Source of the DNA: Thalassia testudinum
Taxonomy: Eukaryota; Streptophyta; Magnoliopsida; Alismatales; Hydrocharitaceae
Length of the DNA stretch: 64,000 nt
Assembly: GCA_037157565.1 (NCBI GenBank)
Contig: JAZHRO010000036.1
Span: forward strand, 14,806,501-14,870,500
Reading direction: 5' to 3'
Made by a program: the position numbers and the translations under genes
Notes under the pieces: generated by a model
Database searches by the model: none
Told to the model about the DNA's origin: nothing
What the model saw: only the letters and a program-made list of their open reading frames with translations
Shown: piece by piece, positions 44,930-57,054 of the stretch
Position numbering within the stretch: position 1 is the stretch's first letter
Layout: every line of letters starts with the position of its first letter

Positions 44930-46898
44930 CTCTACTCCAAACTCTTTGACCTTGCCTATCGTAAGCCTTGGCTCTTCAACCTTGATGGTTTAGCATTTTT
45001 CGGGTTTACCAAATAAGCTTTTTTAAGTAGGAGTAGACTTAGACTCTCACAAGATCTAGCAAAGGGATGCAGATGTTTCGCCTAATCTACTTATCATCTG
45101 TCGGGTGTAAGCCCGTCAATTATCGAGCATTGTTTGAATATTCAGTCGGGAGCATGACCAGTCAAGTAGGCACGCCAACGTAAGTTAGTTGAGTAGTGGT
45201 AGGCAGTCATAGTTGAAGTTGACAAGCTTTTGGAAGCTGAGTTCATTAAGAAATCCTTGTACTTGAAATGGCTCTTAAATGTCATGATGGTTAAGAAGTC
45301 TAATGGCAAATGATGGATGCGTGTGGACTTTATGAACCTCAATGACACCTGTCCTAAGGATGAGTTCCCCCTATCCAATATAGATGCTTTGGTAGACTCT
45401 TGTTCTGGGCAGTCGCATATGTCTTTCCTAGATGCTTATAGTGGTCATCATCAAATAAGCTTGGCTTTAGTACATAGGCCCCATACATCCTTTATAACAG
45501 ATAGAGGGTTATTCCAGTACTATGTAATGTCTTTTGACTTGAAAAATGCACGAGATGGTTATCAATGCCTTGTAAATATGATTTTCTAAAAAATAATAGG
45601 AAAGACACTCGAAGTGTATATTGATGATATGTTTGTCAAAGGCATTAGTGTTACCGACCATTTAATTAATTTGATGGAGATTTTCTAAACACTAAGGGAA
45701 ATCGACTCAAATTAAGTCTAAAAAAATGTGTTTGGAGTTTCTTTAGGGAAATTTTTGGGTTTCTTTTGAGTTATGGGATTAAAGTCAACCCTGACAAAAT
45801 TAAGGCGGTAATGGACTTGCAATCGCACACCAATCTGAAGGTTGTGCAATTGTTGGTTGAACGAATAACTACCTTGGGATAATTCTTATCCAAGTCCTCC
45901 AGCAAATGCCTTCCTTGATTTGATTACATTAAAAAAGGAAAAGGGTACAATTTGTCCTATAGGACCCCTTAGTGGTAGGAAGCCTTGGATAAGGTTAAAG
46001 AATTCCTTCAATGACCTTCTGTCTTGTTAGCCTCTTAGCCGAGTGAGTTGTTACACTTATACCTTGCCACTTATTGCTTAGCCGTTAATGCTGCATTGGT
46101 GCACGGAGAAGTTGGCACCCAACGAGCGATTTATTTTATAAGTAAAACTTATCAAGGCATAGGGTATAAGTACCCTCCCATTGAGAGATTGGGACTAGCC
46201 CTCGTCACTGTTGTCAGAAAGTGTGCCCATATTTTCAGGCTTACACTATTGTTGTCCTTCAGACCACCCATTGAGGAGAATGTTGCATAAGCTAGCGGGG
46301 TCCAATCGCCAGATGAATTGGTCCTTGGAATTAGTAGAGTTTGATGTTAAGTATCAATCTCGAATCACCATCAAAGGATAAGTCTTGGTGGATTTCTTGG
46401 TGGAATTCACTTTGGCAGACAATTCAACTAGGGGACCTTAGTGCCTCTTTGTAGATGGGTCTTCTATGACAACCGGAGTAGGCGTAGGGATCGTCTTAAC
46501 CTTTCCTGAGGGTTATACATCAATACTCTGTTAAGTTAAATTTTTAGTCAACGAATAATGTAGCAAAGTATGAAGCTTTATTAGCTGGATTTTGCTTAGC
46601 CAAGGCTATGAGAGCTTAAGCTTTAGAAGTATTTACTGACTCCCAATTAGTCACAAACTAGATAAATGGGGATTATTAGGTAAATGACCCATGTATGGAA
46701 TTATATGCTGACAAGGCCAAGTTGGAAATGACGGAATTTCACAGTGTTGTCATTATCCAGATACCTAGAGTTGAAAAGCCTTTTGTTGGCACTCTGGCTA
46801 GATTGGCATTCGCAATTTTAGCCAGAGAAAAGGACCACATTTACCTTGAGAAATTGATTGAGCCATCAATTTACCTGCGTACCACTTGTTAACTCTAT
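44930..46898 (+). pseudogene. Element D reverse transcriptase and RNase H remnant
   Basis: RT blocks in one main frame with stops: VDKLLEAEFIKKS, RVDFMNLNDTCPKDEFPL, MSFLDAYSGHHQI, FQYYVMSFDLKNA, and the catalytic EVYIDDMFVKG (about 45,610-45,645). FLGFLLSYGIKVNPDKIKAV follows. The post-RT region has YFISKTYQGIGYKYPPIERL. A second RNase H start, LFVDGSSMTTGVGVGIVL (about 46,445-46,500), is the archaeal-type RNase H typical of Tat. The frame then breaks off at the hAT insertion at 46,907. Stops and frameshifts throughout. Confidence 0.82.
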
Positions 46899-48803
46899 CC
46901 CGATAGCAAGATTTTAAATATTGATGTTGATGTCGTATTGATAAGTTAAAAAGGAGATATATCAGAGATATATTGCTGATATCTGGGAATTTTGGGGAAA
47001 TCGTTCAAAAATGTCCAAAATGACTTAAAATGTCACAAATTTGATGAAAGTTAACATTTTAATAACCATTGCATGTACGAAGAAATGCTTAAAAAATCAA
47101 AATCATAAATCTTGAATAAAAATATAATATAAACATACTATTGACATATTAACAAAGTTATAACATTGAAAAGAAAATGTACATAACATGATAATAATGT
47201 TTATGGTAATAGTTACTAGAAGAAATGAAATATAACTAGTATCAGTGGATCACACCAAGCATTAATGCTATCAAATCAATACCATGTAGAGCTTCGACTT
47301 AGCTTGATATTTCTCCTCCGATTTTATTCCTCTTGTTGTGATATTCTAACATACTCACAATAGGACTGATGTCATGAAGTTGTATCGAGTATTGTATTCA
47401 TTGATGTATCATTGATAGTCTTCATCACTATAGTATACAAGTATTCCTAGACATGAATATTGACTGTGACTATCGAAGGAGTTCCTTCTAAATTGACCTA
47501 GACCATAGTCATCCTAATGTTTTCTTGAATCTTTGGACTTAGTAGAACAACCTCGTCTCAATGTAGAACCTAAAGATTCAGAAGGTTCACGTTGTTTTGT
47601 CAATGAAGAAGTTGTGCAGCAGACTAAGAAGGCTGACAAGAAGATGATTAAGGACCTTGGGGTGCAAAATACTTAGAGAATATTCCATATCATTGTGCTG
47701 TAGGATCACTTTGGGTAGTATCAGTTTGATGACAACCATCATACTCATAGGAATTATAATAAGATGAAGGACTGGTGTAACTAGGGAAGTAATGAGATGA
47801 ACTTTGTGTCTCATTTTGGTTATAGGGTTGGTATTTAGGCTTGGTGTCCTACAATCCATAACTACCATAGTAACTCGATGATGATGGTCCAGGTTCACCT
47901 CTAAAGATCGATTGTGCTACTAGATTAAGGGATTTCACTGATGAACTTAAGCCATTAATGGACATCATAGAACTTGAGCCATACCCATATCTTACGTCAT
48001 CGTCACGAAGTGGACTTGACATAAGGTCTATGTATATTTACATATCTTTACATGTATTCTTGTTCAGCATCTTACCTACTAAGACCTTGACGATATCTCT
48101 CATCTCCTCCACTACTTTATAATTGTGGTTGTTCAACCATTATTGCATTGTTATCTCCATCGCCATCATCATTATCATCTTTTGTTTCTCTTGAAGGTGG
48201 TGAATCTTCTTCTGGACTCTTTTTAAATTCAAGATCATGGATTATTCTTCTACTAGATTTACTATTCACAAATTCTAATACATCTACACCCATTTTTTCT
48301 GCTATTTCATGATCAAGATCATTTTTATCAAGCAATGGTTCTCTATTGCTATTCAACAATTCTTGTAAAACATCTTCCTCATCTCTATGTTTAAAAAGAT
48401 ATGTAATATCAATTAGGTCCATATACTCTTCCTTATGTTTTCCTTTCTATATATGTTTCATCTTTAGTTTAATGTTGTAGTATACAAATACTAAGTCCAT
48501 CAATTTGTTACTACCAAGATGATTTCTTTGCTGTGAGTGAATCAAATTGTAGGTACTTCACTCTCTTTCACACCATCCTGTCGATGCCGTCTGAGATAAG
48601 ATTCTTATAGCAATTTGGCGAAGGTAAGGAACTTGAAGCATCTGTGCCATGTAAGTGGCACCATTCATCTATAATAGGAAAATAAAAATGTACTTATTAT
48701 TAATTCATGTAACTTGTGAATTCCTTTTAAAAAAATTTGTTGTGAAATGAATTCACAAGATCATGATCATATTAGGAAGAGTTTTATTTCATGCATGTGC
48801 AAC

Positions 48804-50167
48804 AAATGTTTTAAATATCGATATCGATATCGTATCGACAAGTTAAAATAGAAATATATCGGTGATATATCACTGATATCGATGAATTTTAGGAAAATCG
48901 CTCAAAAAGGTTCAAAATGTCCAAAAATGTTACAAATTTTATGAAAATTAATATTTTAATAACTAATACATTATGAAGAAATACCTAGAAGATGAAAATC
49001 ATAAATTTTGAATAAAAACATAATAGAAATGCACTAGGCGTATGTCAAAAAAGTCATATATTGAAAAGAAAGTATACAGAACATGATAATAATTGAAAAA
49101 TATTCATAGTAACTTTCGTTGTATATTGTTGACAATTGAAATCATGCCTTAGTTGCATTGATTTTCTTATCAGTTTCAATATACTCTCTATTCCAATACT
49201 CTTCTTTTTCTCATTGACCTGCCCCAGATTTTGTGAATCACCCTATTATTTTTCTCATTACGATCTTAAGATATGAAATCACAAATACTATCACCAAAGA
49301 TGTACTTGGTGATAGAAGATACGATTTAGATTACGCATGAGTATATAATAAACAAATATAAATGGTCAAATACTAGAGCCCTGATTTTCTTATTAGTTCC
49401 AACACATTCTCCATTCCAATACTCTTCTCTTTCTCATTGATCTGTCTCACATTTCGTGAATCACCCTATTACTCTTCTCATTATGAGCTTAACACATGAA
49501 ATCACATCCCTTATCAACAAAGATGCACTTGGTGAAATAAGACATGGTTTAGATAACATAAGCGTATATAATGGACAAATATAACGCTCAAATAACTAGA
49601 GAGAAATTGTGCCAATCATAGCATAATACACAGTTTACAAGATTGGTAGAGATCAACAAAGCACCAGTACACAAGTACTTAGATAAATCATGCTAAAACA
49701 AGTGAGCATGTCAACTCTAGGTTGTTGTGGGGGAAAGAAAGAACCATCATGGATGACATCCTTTAATCAAAGGAAGATGACAAAATAGCCCTTTCAATAC
49801 CCCATGGATTTTCAAAGTGTTTGGTTTTATGCATCTTTTTATAGAGGTTTAAAGATACTAATGTATTTCTCACTGACGTTTTAGAATCTTCTTCATATTT
49901 TTCAATAAGTAAAATCAAGTGCAATATTAAATTGTCAGTAGAGGATGTACAGCTCTAAAGTTGACATATTTGATGGACTACAAGGGAGCAAGAATCTTAG
50001 CATGTACAGCTCTAAAGTTCAACAAAACTTTATGATATCGGTGATATCGGTGATATATCGACGATATGGGTGATATATCGGCAATATCATGGAAAAAGGA
50101 TACTAAGGCTAATATCAATATGTGTTGACCCAGCGATACCGATATATCGTCGATATATCAATCCTTG
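48804..50167. mobile_element. hAT-type non-autonomous element, GATATATCG family, nested in the hAT
   Basis: 1,364 bp. Starts AAATGTTTTAAATATCGATA and ends ATCAATCCTTG. 8-bp target duplication TGTGCAAC / TGTGCGAC at 48,796-48,803 and 50,168-50,175. The left end has GATATCGATATCG and GGTGATATATC words, the right end GATATATCGACGATAT words. The interior has no long frame; a roughly 240-bp segment near 49,145-49,330 recurs near 49,375-49,565 as an imperfect duplicate. Confidence 0.87.
49145..49575 (+). repeat. Imperfect direct duplication inside the nested hAT element
   Basis: Two copies about 235 bp apart share phrases such as CTCCATTCCAATACTCTTCT, TCATTGA-CTG and TGAATCACCCTATTA, and AGATGCACTTGGTGA (first copy AGATGTACTTGGTGA). 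Confidence 0.7.
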
Positions 50168-52812
50168 TGTGCGACAGTGTTTCAAAAAATAGCAGCCCAT
50201 CTCAAAAATATTTATCTATAAGAAATAATAATTTAATGAACCATATGTATAACAGAACAAGCTAACAACTTAAGCTAAAAGTATGGGATAATTTCACTTC
50301 ATTCATGCATTTTGTTTGTTTTTGTACGCCCTTTATGAGTTTACAAATAACTATTTGCATTGCTTTGAGGAGCTTGTGATCACTATGAAATTCATACTTG
50401 TAATAATATCTTGGGTTGATATAATATGCTGCAAAATTAGAATTTGAGTTTAATCACATAGTACAAACTAAAAACTCATGAGCCATAGCAAAAACAAATA
50501 TGAAAAGTAGTCAACTAAGTTAAGTAATAAATTCATACTAGCTTTATAAAGCAGATGTGAGAGCACGTCTAACCGTCTCTCATCAATTATCTTAATGTAT
50601 TATCGACCTGATTTTCAGCATTTTCTTTCATTCTTTGCTTCATCATTTCCATTGCTACATATATACTTGCTAAGGTTGATTTTTTATCACCATCAACCAT
50701 GCTTAGTATGACCACAATAAGTTTCATTATCTTCACAACCCATGAACTGTCTCAAAATTTTGTGGTCACTAATCCCCCCACTTTCTTCCTGATTTGCGAT
50801 TTGCTCTCTTTTTGCATACCAATCATTGTAGATAGATATTTGCTTTAATCCAACTTTGTTGAAAATATTCTGCAACGTGATGTAATTTGTTGCAAATCAG
50901 GTGATAGTTGGGCTTACAAGTTCACTCTTATAGAATTGCCTCATCAATATCAGTATGTGCGAGCGATTGCAAATGAAAGTGGTGGTTGACCGTGCATCTT
51001 GAATAAGTTCATTTATCGCCTTTCTCTTCCAAAGTTCTTGAGAATTAGATCAATGCAATGAGTTGCACAAGGAGTCCAAAAAATTCTTTATTTGCTGGAC
51101 TTCATCAATTTCTAACCAGTCTTCTAAAAGTTGCTATCATTACCTGTAACAATTTATGCTACATGTTCGGGTCTAACCTCCTTCACAATATTTATCATCA
51201 AACGGTATATGTATTTGTAATCTTTCACTTGATTAGATATATCCACATGTTTTAAAAATATTGTGCTTCCATCACAATAAACAAGGAAATTTATGATGTC
51301 TTGTGAAACTAGTCCACCCACGCACATAATGGGCACACCATAATCTGACCATAATCTTTTCAACCAATTTATGTAATTGTTAAGGTCATCATTCGCCATA
51401 TACAAGTACTTGTTCATGATCTTGTATTGGGTAGGAGCCTTCACCTCCTTCCTCCTTAGGCAATCTCATCCATAACTTGCTGCAAAAATGGTCTGCTTGC
51501 TACATTTGCTAGGATGACATTTAGTGTAGAGATGGCCTTTCCACAGGAAAATTCATTTTCTTGCCACCTCTCATGTTCACTCCTTAGAGATTCTTTAATG
51601 GATTGAATATCTGAATTGTCATCCGAGTCATCTATATTAGTATACTCTTTTTCTCACATTCTCTCATAGAACATCGTGTCCCTCCTTTATTTCTCCTTGT
51701 CTTTTGCTTTCTTTACCTCTAATTTTTTTTGCAATAGTAGCTTGTCTTGTTCAGGTACATTATGACACTTGGTTACATTCTTATACTCACCTATCAAGTG
51801 CTGCTTTAATCTTGCGATACCTTCTTCCATCGACTTTTTACCATAAAAGTTACTTTGTGGTTTTCTTTTGTCTCCATTTATGGGAGTGGTTAATTTTAAC
51901 TAATTTCTCCCATATCCTCATCTCTTGAGTGACTTAGCATGATTAAACACTTATAAGACATGGATCAACATTTCAAATCGTTAACCATAGTCTAATAAGA
52001 GATCTATTCATAGTTTAACATGAATAACTTGGAATGAATAATAATCGTGGTTAAAATAATTAGAGATCTTACTAAATTAATGTGTAGATAATATTAATCT
52101 AGTCAATAAACAAGTACATCAATAATTGAGGTGAAAGCATGGTGATTTAGACTACAAAATCATCACGAACTTGGAGTTTAATTAGGGATCTTATTAAATT
52201 AACGTGTAAAAAAACATTAAGTTACCCTATAATCAAATATATCAAGAGATTTAATTTCGATATGAACAATAATTGAGGTTAAAATATGATGATTTAGGCC
52301 ACGAAATCACCAAGAAATTGAAATTTAATTAGGGATCTTATTAAATTAATGTGTAGAAAACATTTGTATGTCAATAATCAAGTACATGAAAAGATTTAAT
52401 TTCAGTATAAATAGTAATTGAGATTTAAAATAGAGTGATTTAGAGCTAATAATGCAAAGAAATTTAAGAATAGAGTGCTTACCTTGTTGAGAGATAAGAG
52501 AGGATTCAAAATCATCCAAAAGGAAGTGTACAATGGGAAGTCTTTACACAAGGGAAAGGAGAAGATGACGGTAGGGAAAGAAGTCATTGATAGTGTCGAT
52601 GTTACCCATGTCGGCAAATATCGACAAAATATTGGGAAATTTGCATTGATGGGCTTCAATTTTATTGATGTCACTAATATCCTTCGATGTCGATGATATA
52701 TGGATCGACACATGGGAAAAATGATAGTTTACCTATGTTGATATCGTTGGAGGTAGTGATATGCGACATATCGGTGATATATCGTTGATATGTCGTAACA
52801 TGTCTTTCCTTG

Positions 52813-53940
52813 CCTCAGAGTTCATGGATGATCCCAATTATCAAGCATTTGGTCGATGGAGAAATCCCACTAGATACCTTTCAACTTAAGGCATTTCATC
52901 TCAAGGTCACTTGGTTTGTTTCATTAGACGACATCTTGTATAAGCAGGGTTACTCTACTCCCATACTGAGATTCCTCTCAGAAGATGAGGTCATCTAGGC
53001 CCTCAAAGATGCTCACGGGGGAATTTGCAAAAATCATGAGGGCTATAGTGTACCTCGTCTATTGCTTGAGGAAATGACGCCAATCCTATCTCTAATTCCT
53101 TTTGCAAAATGAGAGATGGACATTATTGGCCCATTTTCGCCTGCCCCTGCTTAGAAAAGGTACGCCCTAGTGGTAGTGGATTACTTCTCCAAGTAGATAG
53201 AAGCCAAAGCCATGACAAGTCTTAATGTTGATTGTGTTATTAGTTTTGTTTGCAAAGACATAACCTGTTGGTATGGTATACCCTAAGTTATTGTGGCAGA
53301 TAATGGCACACAGTTTACCTCCAAAAAGTTTGATGATTTTGCACAAGCTAGGGAATCCGCTTGAAGTTTACTTCCATGGCTCACCTACAAGCCAATGGTT
53401 AGGTAAAAGTCACCAATTGGATCACTATTGCTGCTATGAAGTGGAAGCCTGATTCTGCCAAAGGCAAATGGGTGGTAGCACTGCTGGATGTCCTATGGGC
53501 ATGCAAAATCGGCTAAAAAACGTCTATCAACCGTACACCATTCAATTTGGTGTATGGGACCGAGGCAAGAGTCCCACTAGTGGTACTCCTACCCTTTTAT
53601 AGTACATAGTTGTATGATCCCATCTTGAATGAAGATAGTTGTGGCTCACCCTAGACTTAATTGATGAGTCTAGAGAAGAAGCCCTAAATTCTACTATGTA
53701 ATACAAAGAGGCGGTTATTACAAGCTATAATAGGTGGGTCCAAAAAAGAAAATTCCAAGTGGGTGATCTCATCCTCAGGCAAACTCAAGCTTCCAACCTG
53801 GCCGAACCAGGTGGTAAGTTGGCACCCATTTGGGAAGGTCATTACAAGGTGACTGTGGTAGGAGATGCTAGTTATTATAGGTTGTAAACTATGGAAGGAT
53901 GTTGGATACCAAGGATGTAACACGCAACTAACCCATGTGC
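52813..53940 (+). pseudogene. Element D integrase remnant
   Basis: Upstream linker: SWMIPIIKHLVDGEIP (52,822-52,870). Core: MDIIGPFSPAPA, ALVVVDYFSK, VIVADNGTQFTSKKFDDF. C-terminal domain: FQVGDLILRQTQASN, GGKLAPIWEGHYKV and a final YRL segment at about 53,880. This is the Tat integrase pattern with no chromodomain. Stops occur in almost every block. It resumes element D after the hAT insertion. Confidence 0.82.
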
Positions 53941-53999
53941 TTATTATGATTAAGTGTTCACTTTGTATATCTTTTGTTAATATAGAATTACATTGAAGA

Positions 54000-56976
54000 T
54001 GGTTATATCTTTTTCCTTTCCATTGAAAATTTCTTACAAAAGTAACTGGCAGCATACCAGCCTATTTGCAGCAAAGAAAGGAAAAAAGAGTTTAGACTTG
54101 GTTACAATTGAAATAGGGGCATTTGGGTTGATTGGCAGCTTTAAATTAGTCATTGATCGTGGAGGCTTAATTGACTCTTCTTATGCTCCCTTTGTTTCTA
54201 CCACCTCCCCCTTTACCACTAGTTCCCCCTCGACAGCTTCCTCCTTTTGGGCATCTATACTCTCCTCAGGAGGGTTGAGGTAATGGTCATCTGGGATAGG
54301 CAAAATTGGATCTCTATCCTCTATCAACACTTCCTTAACTTGTTGGTCGTATTCGAGGTTGAATATCTCAAATGACTAGTTAAGGAAGTCCTCTACATAT
54401 GATTGCCCGCCTCCTACGATCAACTAGGGGCAGCTAAGGTGTATTTGTTGACATTTTTTGCCAGTACTTTCTAACTTTCTTCCATAGAAGGACCTTCAAC
54501 AAAGAACTCCATGACTTTATTGGGCTTCATATCCCGCCATCTCTTTAGCCTTAAATCCTGAAGTTACTTTGACTCGTTCTTCGCAAACCTGATGGTGTTG
54601 TCTAATTCAGATGTCAGATGGGCAACCATCGCCTCTGACCCCTCATGAGCAACTTAGGCTTTGGCCATCTCTTGCACAATTGATTTTAGACGATTACACT
54701 CATGGACCAAAGCTAATTCATATGCCTTGAATGTAGACCTTTTGCCGGCCTTAAAAGGTCCCATTATTCCTTGGTTGAGGCGACATTGTAGGAGATGGTA
54801 TTCAACTTTTTTCCCAAGGTTGCCATCTTCTCAAAGATAGCCCTCAAAAGATGCGTGAATCTTTTAGCATCTCCCGGTCATTTGCCTTCACCATCTTTCG
54901 CAGAGCGGTGTATGCAGATTGGGCATTGCATTCTCCCTTTTGGGCGGATACCAACTGCCTGGGAAGGCCATTAGTGAGGACTTGGTTTTCCAACTTGGCA
55001 TTCACCGCCTTAACTTCCTTCACTCTTCTTTTCACAGTTAGGGCTTCGTCGGCTTGGCGGGACATTGCCTTCATATCCACCAACGTTGTCTCCAGCCAAT
55101 TCATCAACTAGTTGGCTTAATAACATCTAGATCGCTTTGAAGGTTTAGAAGCTATATATGGGGAAAGTGACTCCTACAAATAAGGTTGTGCTCAATCATC
55201 TCCACCTGCAAGTCATACATATGATTAGTGAAGGAAACACTAATCAAAGTCATACATGTTTTACTAACCACACTTACCACGTGGATACAATACCAATACA
55301 CATTTTTTAGATCAATTGGGTCACGAGGAGGTAGCGCTCAGTCAAGTACAACATTGAGCAACGTCAAGACCTTTTGCTTAATGGAAACTTTTGTATCAAG
55401 GAGGACCTCTGGTGGGACCTTGGACGCTTGTCGAGTTAGCACTTCCCTAGACCCATTAAGAGCTTGTGTTCTAGATGAGCCAACTACAACCACTGATGTT
55501 GAAGGTGGACGATGTTCTTTCTCTGCCTCTTCAATCGGGGGATAACTTTCCTTCGTTGGTTTCGTTATTGGAGTGTGTCGGAGTTGGTAGGGTCTGCGTT
55601 GAAGCTTCCCATCTTCTTCTCCCACCTTCTCCAATACAGATCCCTCCATGGATACGATAGTTTTCCCTATCATACTGAACCGACGCAGTTGTGAAGGATC
55701 AACGGGGACACGATGTTCGGCAGCTCCTCGATGCATCAACATCAGCCGAAACTAGCCCCCTTGGCAAATTGGAGGGAGTTGACTCCTTCCTCGACTTAAA
55801 CGGATTATGAGAGAATGTCATCTAGATCGAGGTACCTTGTTATTGTAGGTAGGAATGAGCATTGGGTTGGGCCCTTGCTAGTTAAGCTTGGCTTAGCTCA
55901 AGTCCATTTAATAAATAGGCTAAAAAGGTAGCCTAAGGTTCAACCCAAAATAATTTTTTTTTATCCAAGCTTGACTCGAAAAAAAATGAGCTCGGGCTAG
56001 GTTGGGCCGACCCATTTATAATTAATGCTACCCTAAACATGGTATAGCAACTTTGATGTCCACACCTCGCTATGACAAGAAGTCAATGGTTTATATCTAG
56101 TTGAACGAGATTGTAGGATTGTACAACTTGTAGTTGCAGGGAGCACAGGGGTTTTAAGGTTTTGTTGGTGGAATAATTGCAAGAGCAGTCCATGTTTATT
56201 TAGTGTTTTAACATATAATGCACATATGATATATATTTTGATATATGGTATGAATATATATGATACATGTATTGATGTAGTCAAGTTAGTAGGCCAAGCC
56301 TTAGGCTGAGCTCATAAATGGGTCACATGGGCCATACCTTGGGTCAGGCTAGGTTTAGGTCACCTTGGCCCAAGGTTCAACCTACTTAATAAATGAGTCA
56401 TATTTATAACCTAAGCTCAGCCTAAGTTAATTTCGCAATTGGGCTTGGGTCTGGTCCAATCGGCTTGGGCCTTGGGTTGGGTTGGGTCAACCTGACCTAA
56501 TACTTATCCCTAGTTGTAGGGAAGGGGTGTGTCCTTTATCTAATGACCTTCCCAACTCTGTCACTTGGGGAAGGCGTTCGAGCAGGAGAAACTTCAGCTC
56601 GTTGGGATGCACTTCCCAATGAGCTAGATTGAACAGTTTGTGGCCGATGCGGTGGCCAAATTGCAGCCACCTTCCTCAATTTTGTCAACGATTCAGGAGC
56701 TGAAGGACTTGGTCCCTTTGCAAGCTCCTTCCTCTTCCCTACATCTCCAGTGACATGTCCACCTTGAGATGTTTGTTCCCTCTCCCTTTGCGAGTGAGAG
56801 GAGTATGACTTTGCTGCCTCCCCTTTCTTCTCTGAATGCTTCGCTTGACGGGGGTGTTCCTCCTCTTAGCGAGAATTGTCACACGAGGACCCCGCAGCCC
56901 CTTGGCCTTGCCTTTTAGGCAGTTCTGGCTTCAAGAAGGCATGGAACGCTATAAAACAAATTACAAGTGAGATATG
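54000..56976 (-). pseudogene. Antisense extra ORF of element D (degenerate), coiled-coil type
   Basis: Between integrase and the 3' LTR the coding signal is on the minus strand. Segments include 55,742-55,338 (HRVPVDPSQLRRFSM, SYPPIEEAEKEHRPPS) and 55,107-54,844 (a Lys/Glu/Ala-rich alpha-helical stretch, likely coiled coil). Charged Ser/Pro-rich sequence lies near 56,850-56,530. Tat elements are known to carry an antisense extra ORF in this place; the protein's role is unknown. It is interrupted by a MITE (55,850-56,512), bounded on the right by the LINE, and contains stops. Function not assigned. Confidence 0.5.
55850..56512. mobile_element. hAT-type MITE with TAGGRATRAGYATT ends
   Basis: 663 bp. 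Left end TAGGAATGAGCATTGGGTTG, right end the complement of TAGGGATAAGTATTAGGTCA. 8-bp target duplication ATTGTAGG / GTTGTAGG at 55,842-55,849 and 56,513-56,520. The interior repeats GGGTTGGGC and GCCTAAGC-like words on both strands. Confidence 0.87.
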
Positions 56977-57054
56977 GACTACAATATATTTTTTTTGAAA
57001 AAAGAAAGGATAGTTATCCAGAGTGATAACTACCTAAATATATAAATTATAGAA

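Larger units (their letters stand above)
47560..51880 (-). pseudogene. hAT transposase pseudogene
   Basis: The minus strand, right to left, shows the domains in the correct hAT order. BED zinc-finger region with GIARLKQHLIGEYKNVTKC (about 51,830-51,775). AISTLNVILANVASRPFLQQ and VKAPTQYKI (51,540-51,410). The DUF659 core WLKRLWSDYGVPIMCVGG and IINFLVYCDGSTIFLKHVD (51,370-51,240). FWTPCATHCIDLILKNFG (51,090-51,035). VDGDKKSTLASIYVAMEMMK (50,700-50,630). The C-terminal dimerisation domain has ILSQTASTGWCER, stop, STYNLIHSQQRN and NKLMDLVFVYYN (48,612-48,465). An acidic, then Tyr/Ser-rich tail runs to about 47,560. Stops (for example a Trp to stop in the dimerisation domain) and frameshifts abolish function. 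Some gaps may be introns. A 1.36-kb relative is inserted at 48,804. Confidence 0.83.
46907..52812 (-). mobile_element. Autonomous-type hAT transposon (GATATATCG word family), decayed
   Basis: This 5.9-kb insertion splits element D between RNase H and integrase. The left end CAAGATTTTAAATATTGATG resembles the ends of the MITEs here. The right end is rich in GATATATCG words and finishes near 52,802-52,812; a target duplication could not be found, so the boundary is approximate. It encodes a hAT transposase on the minus strand (about 51,880 to 47,560), interrupted by a non-autonomous relative at 48,804-50,167. It is the only hAT in the window with recognisable coding. Confidence 0.78.

Noticed and set aside
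46899..52820. Target duplication of the 5.9-kb hAT element (CCCGATAG vs CCTCAGAG)
   Set aside because: Only five of eight bases agree and the exact right end is uncertain, so I do not claim it.
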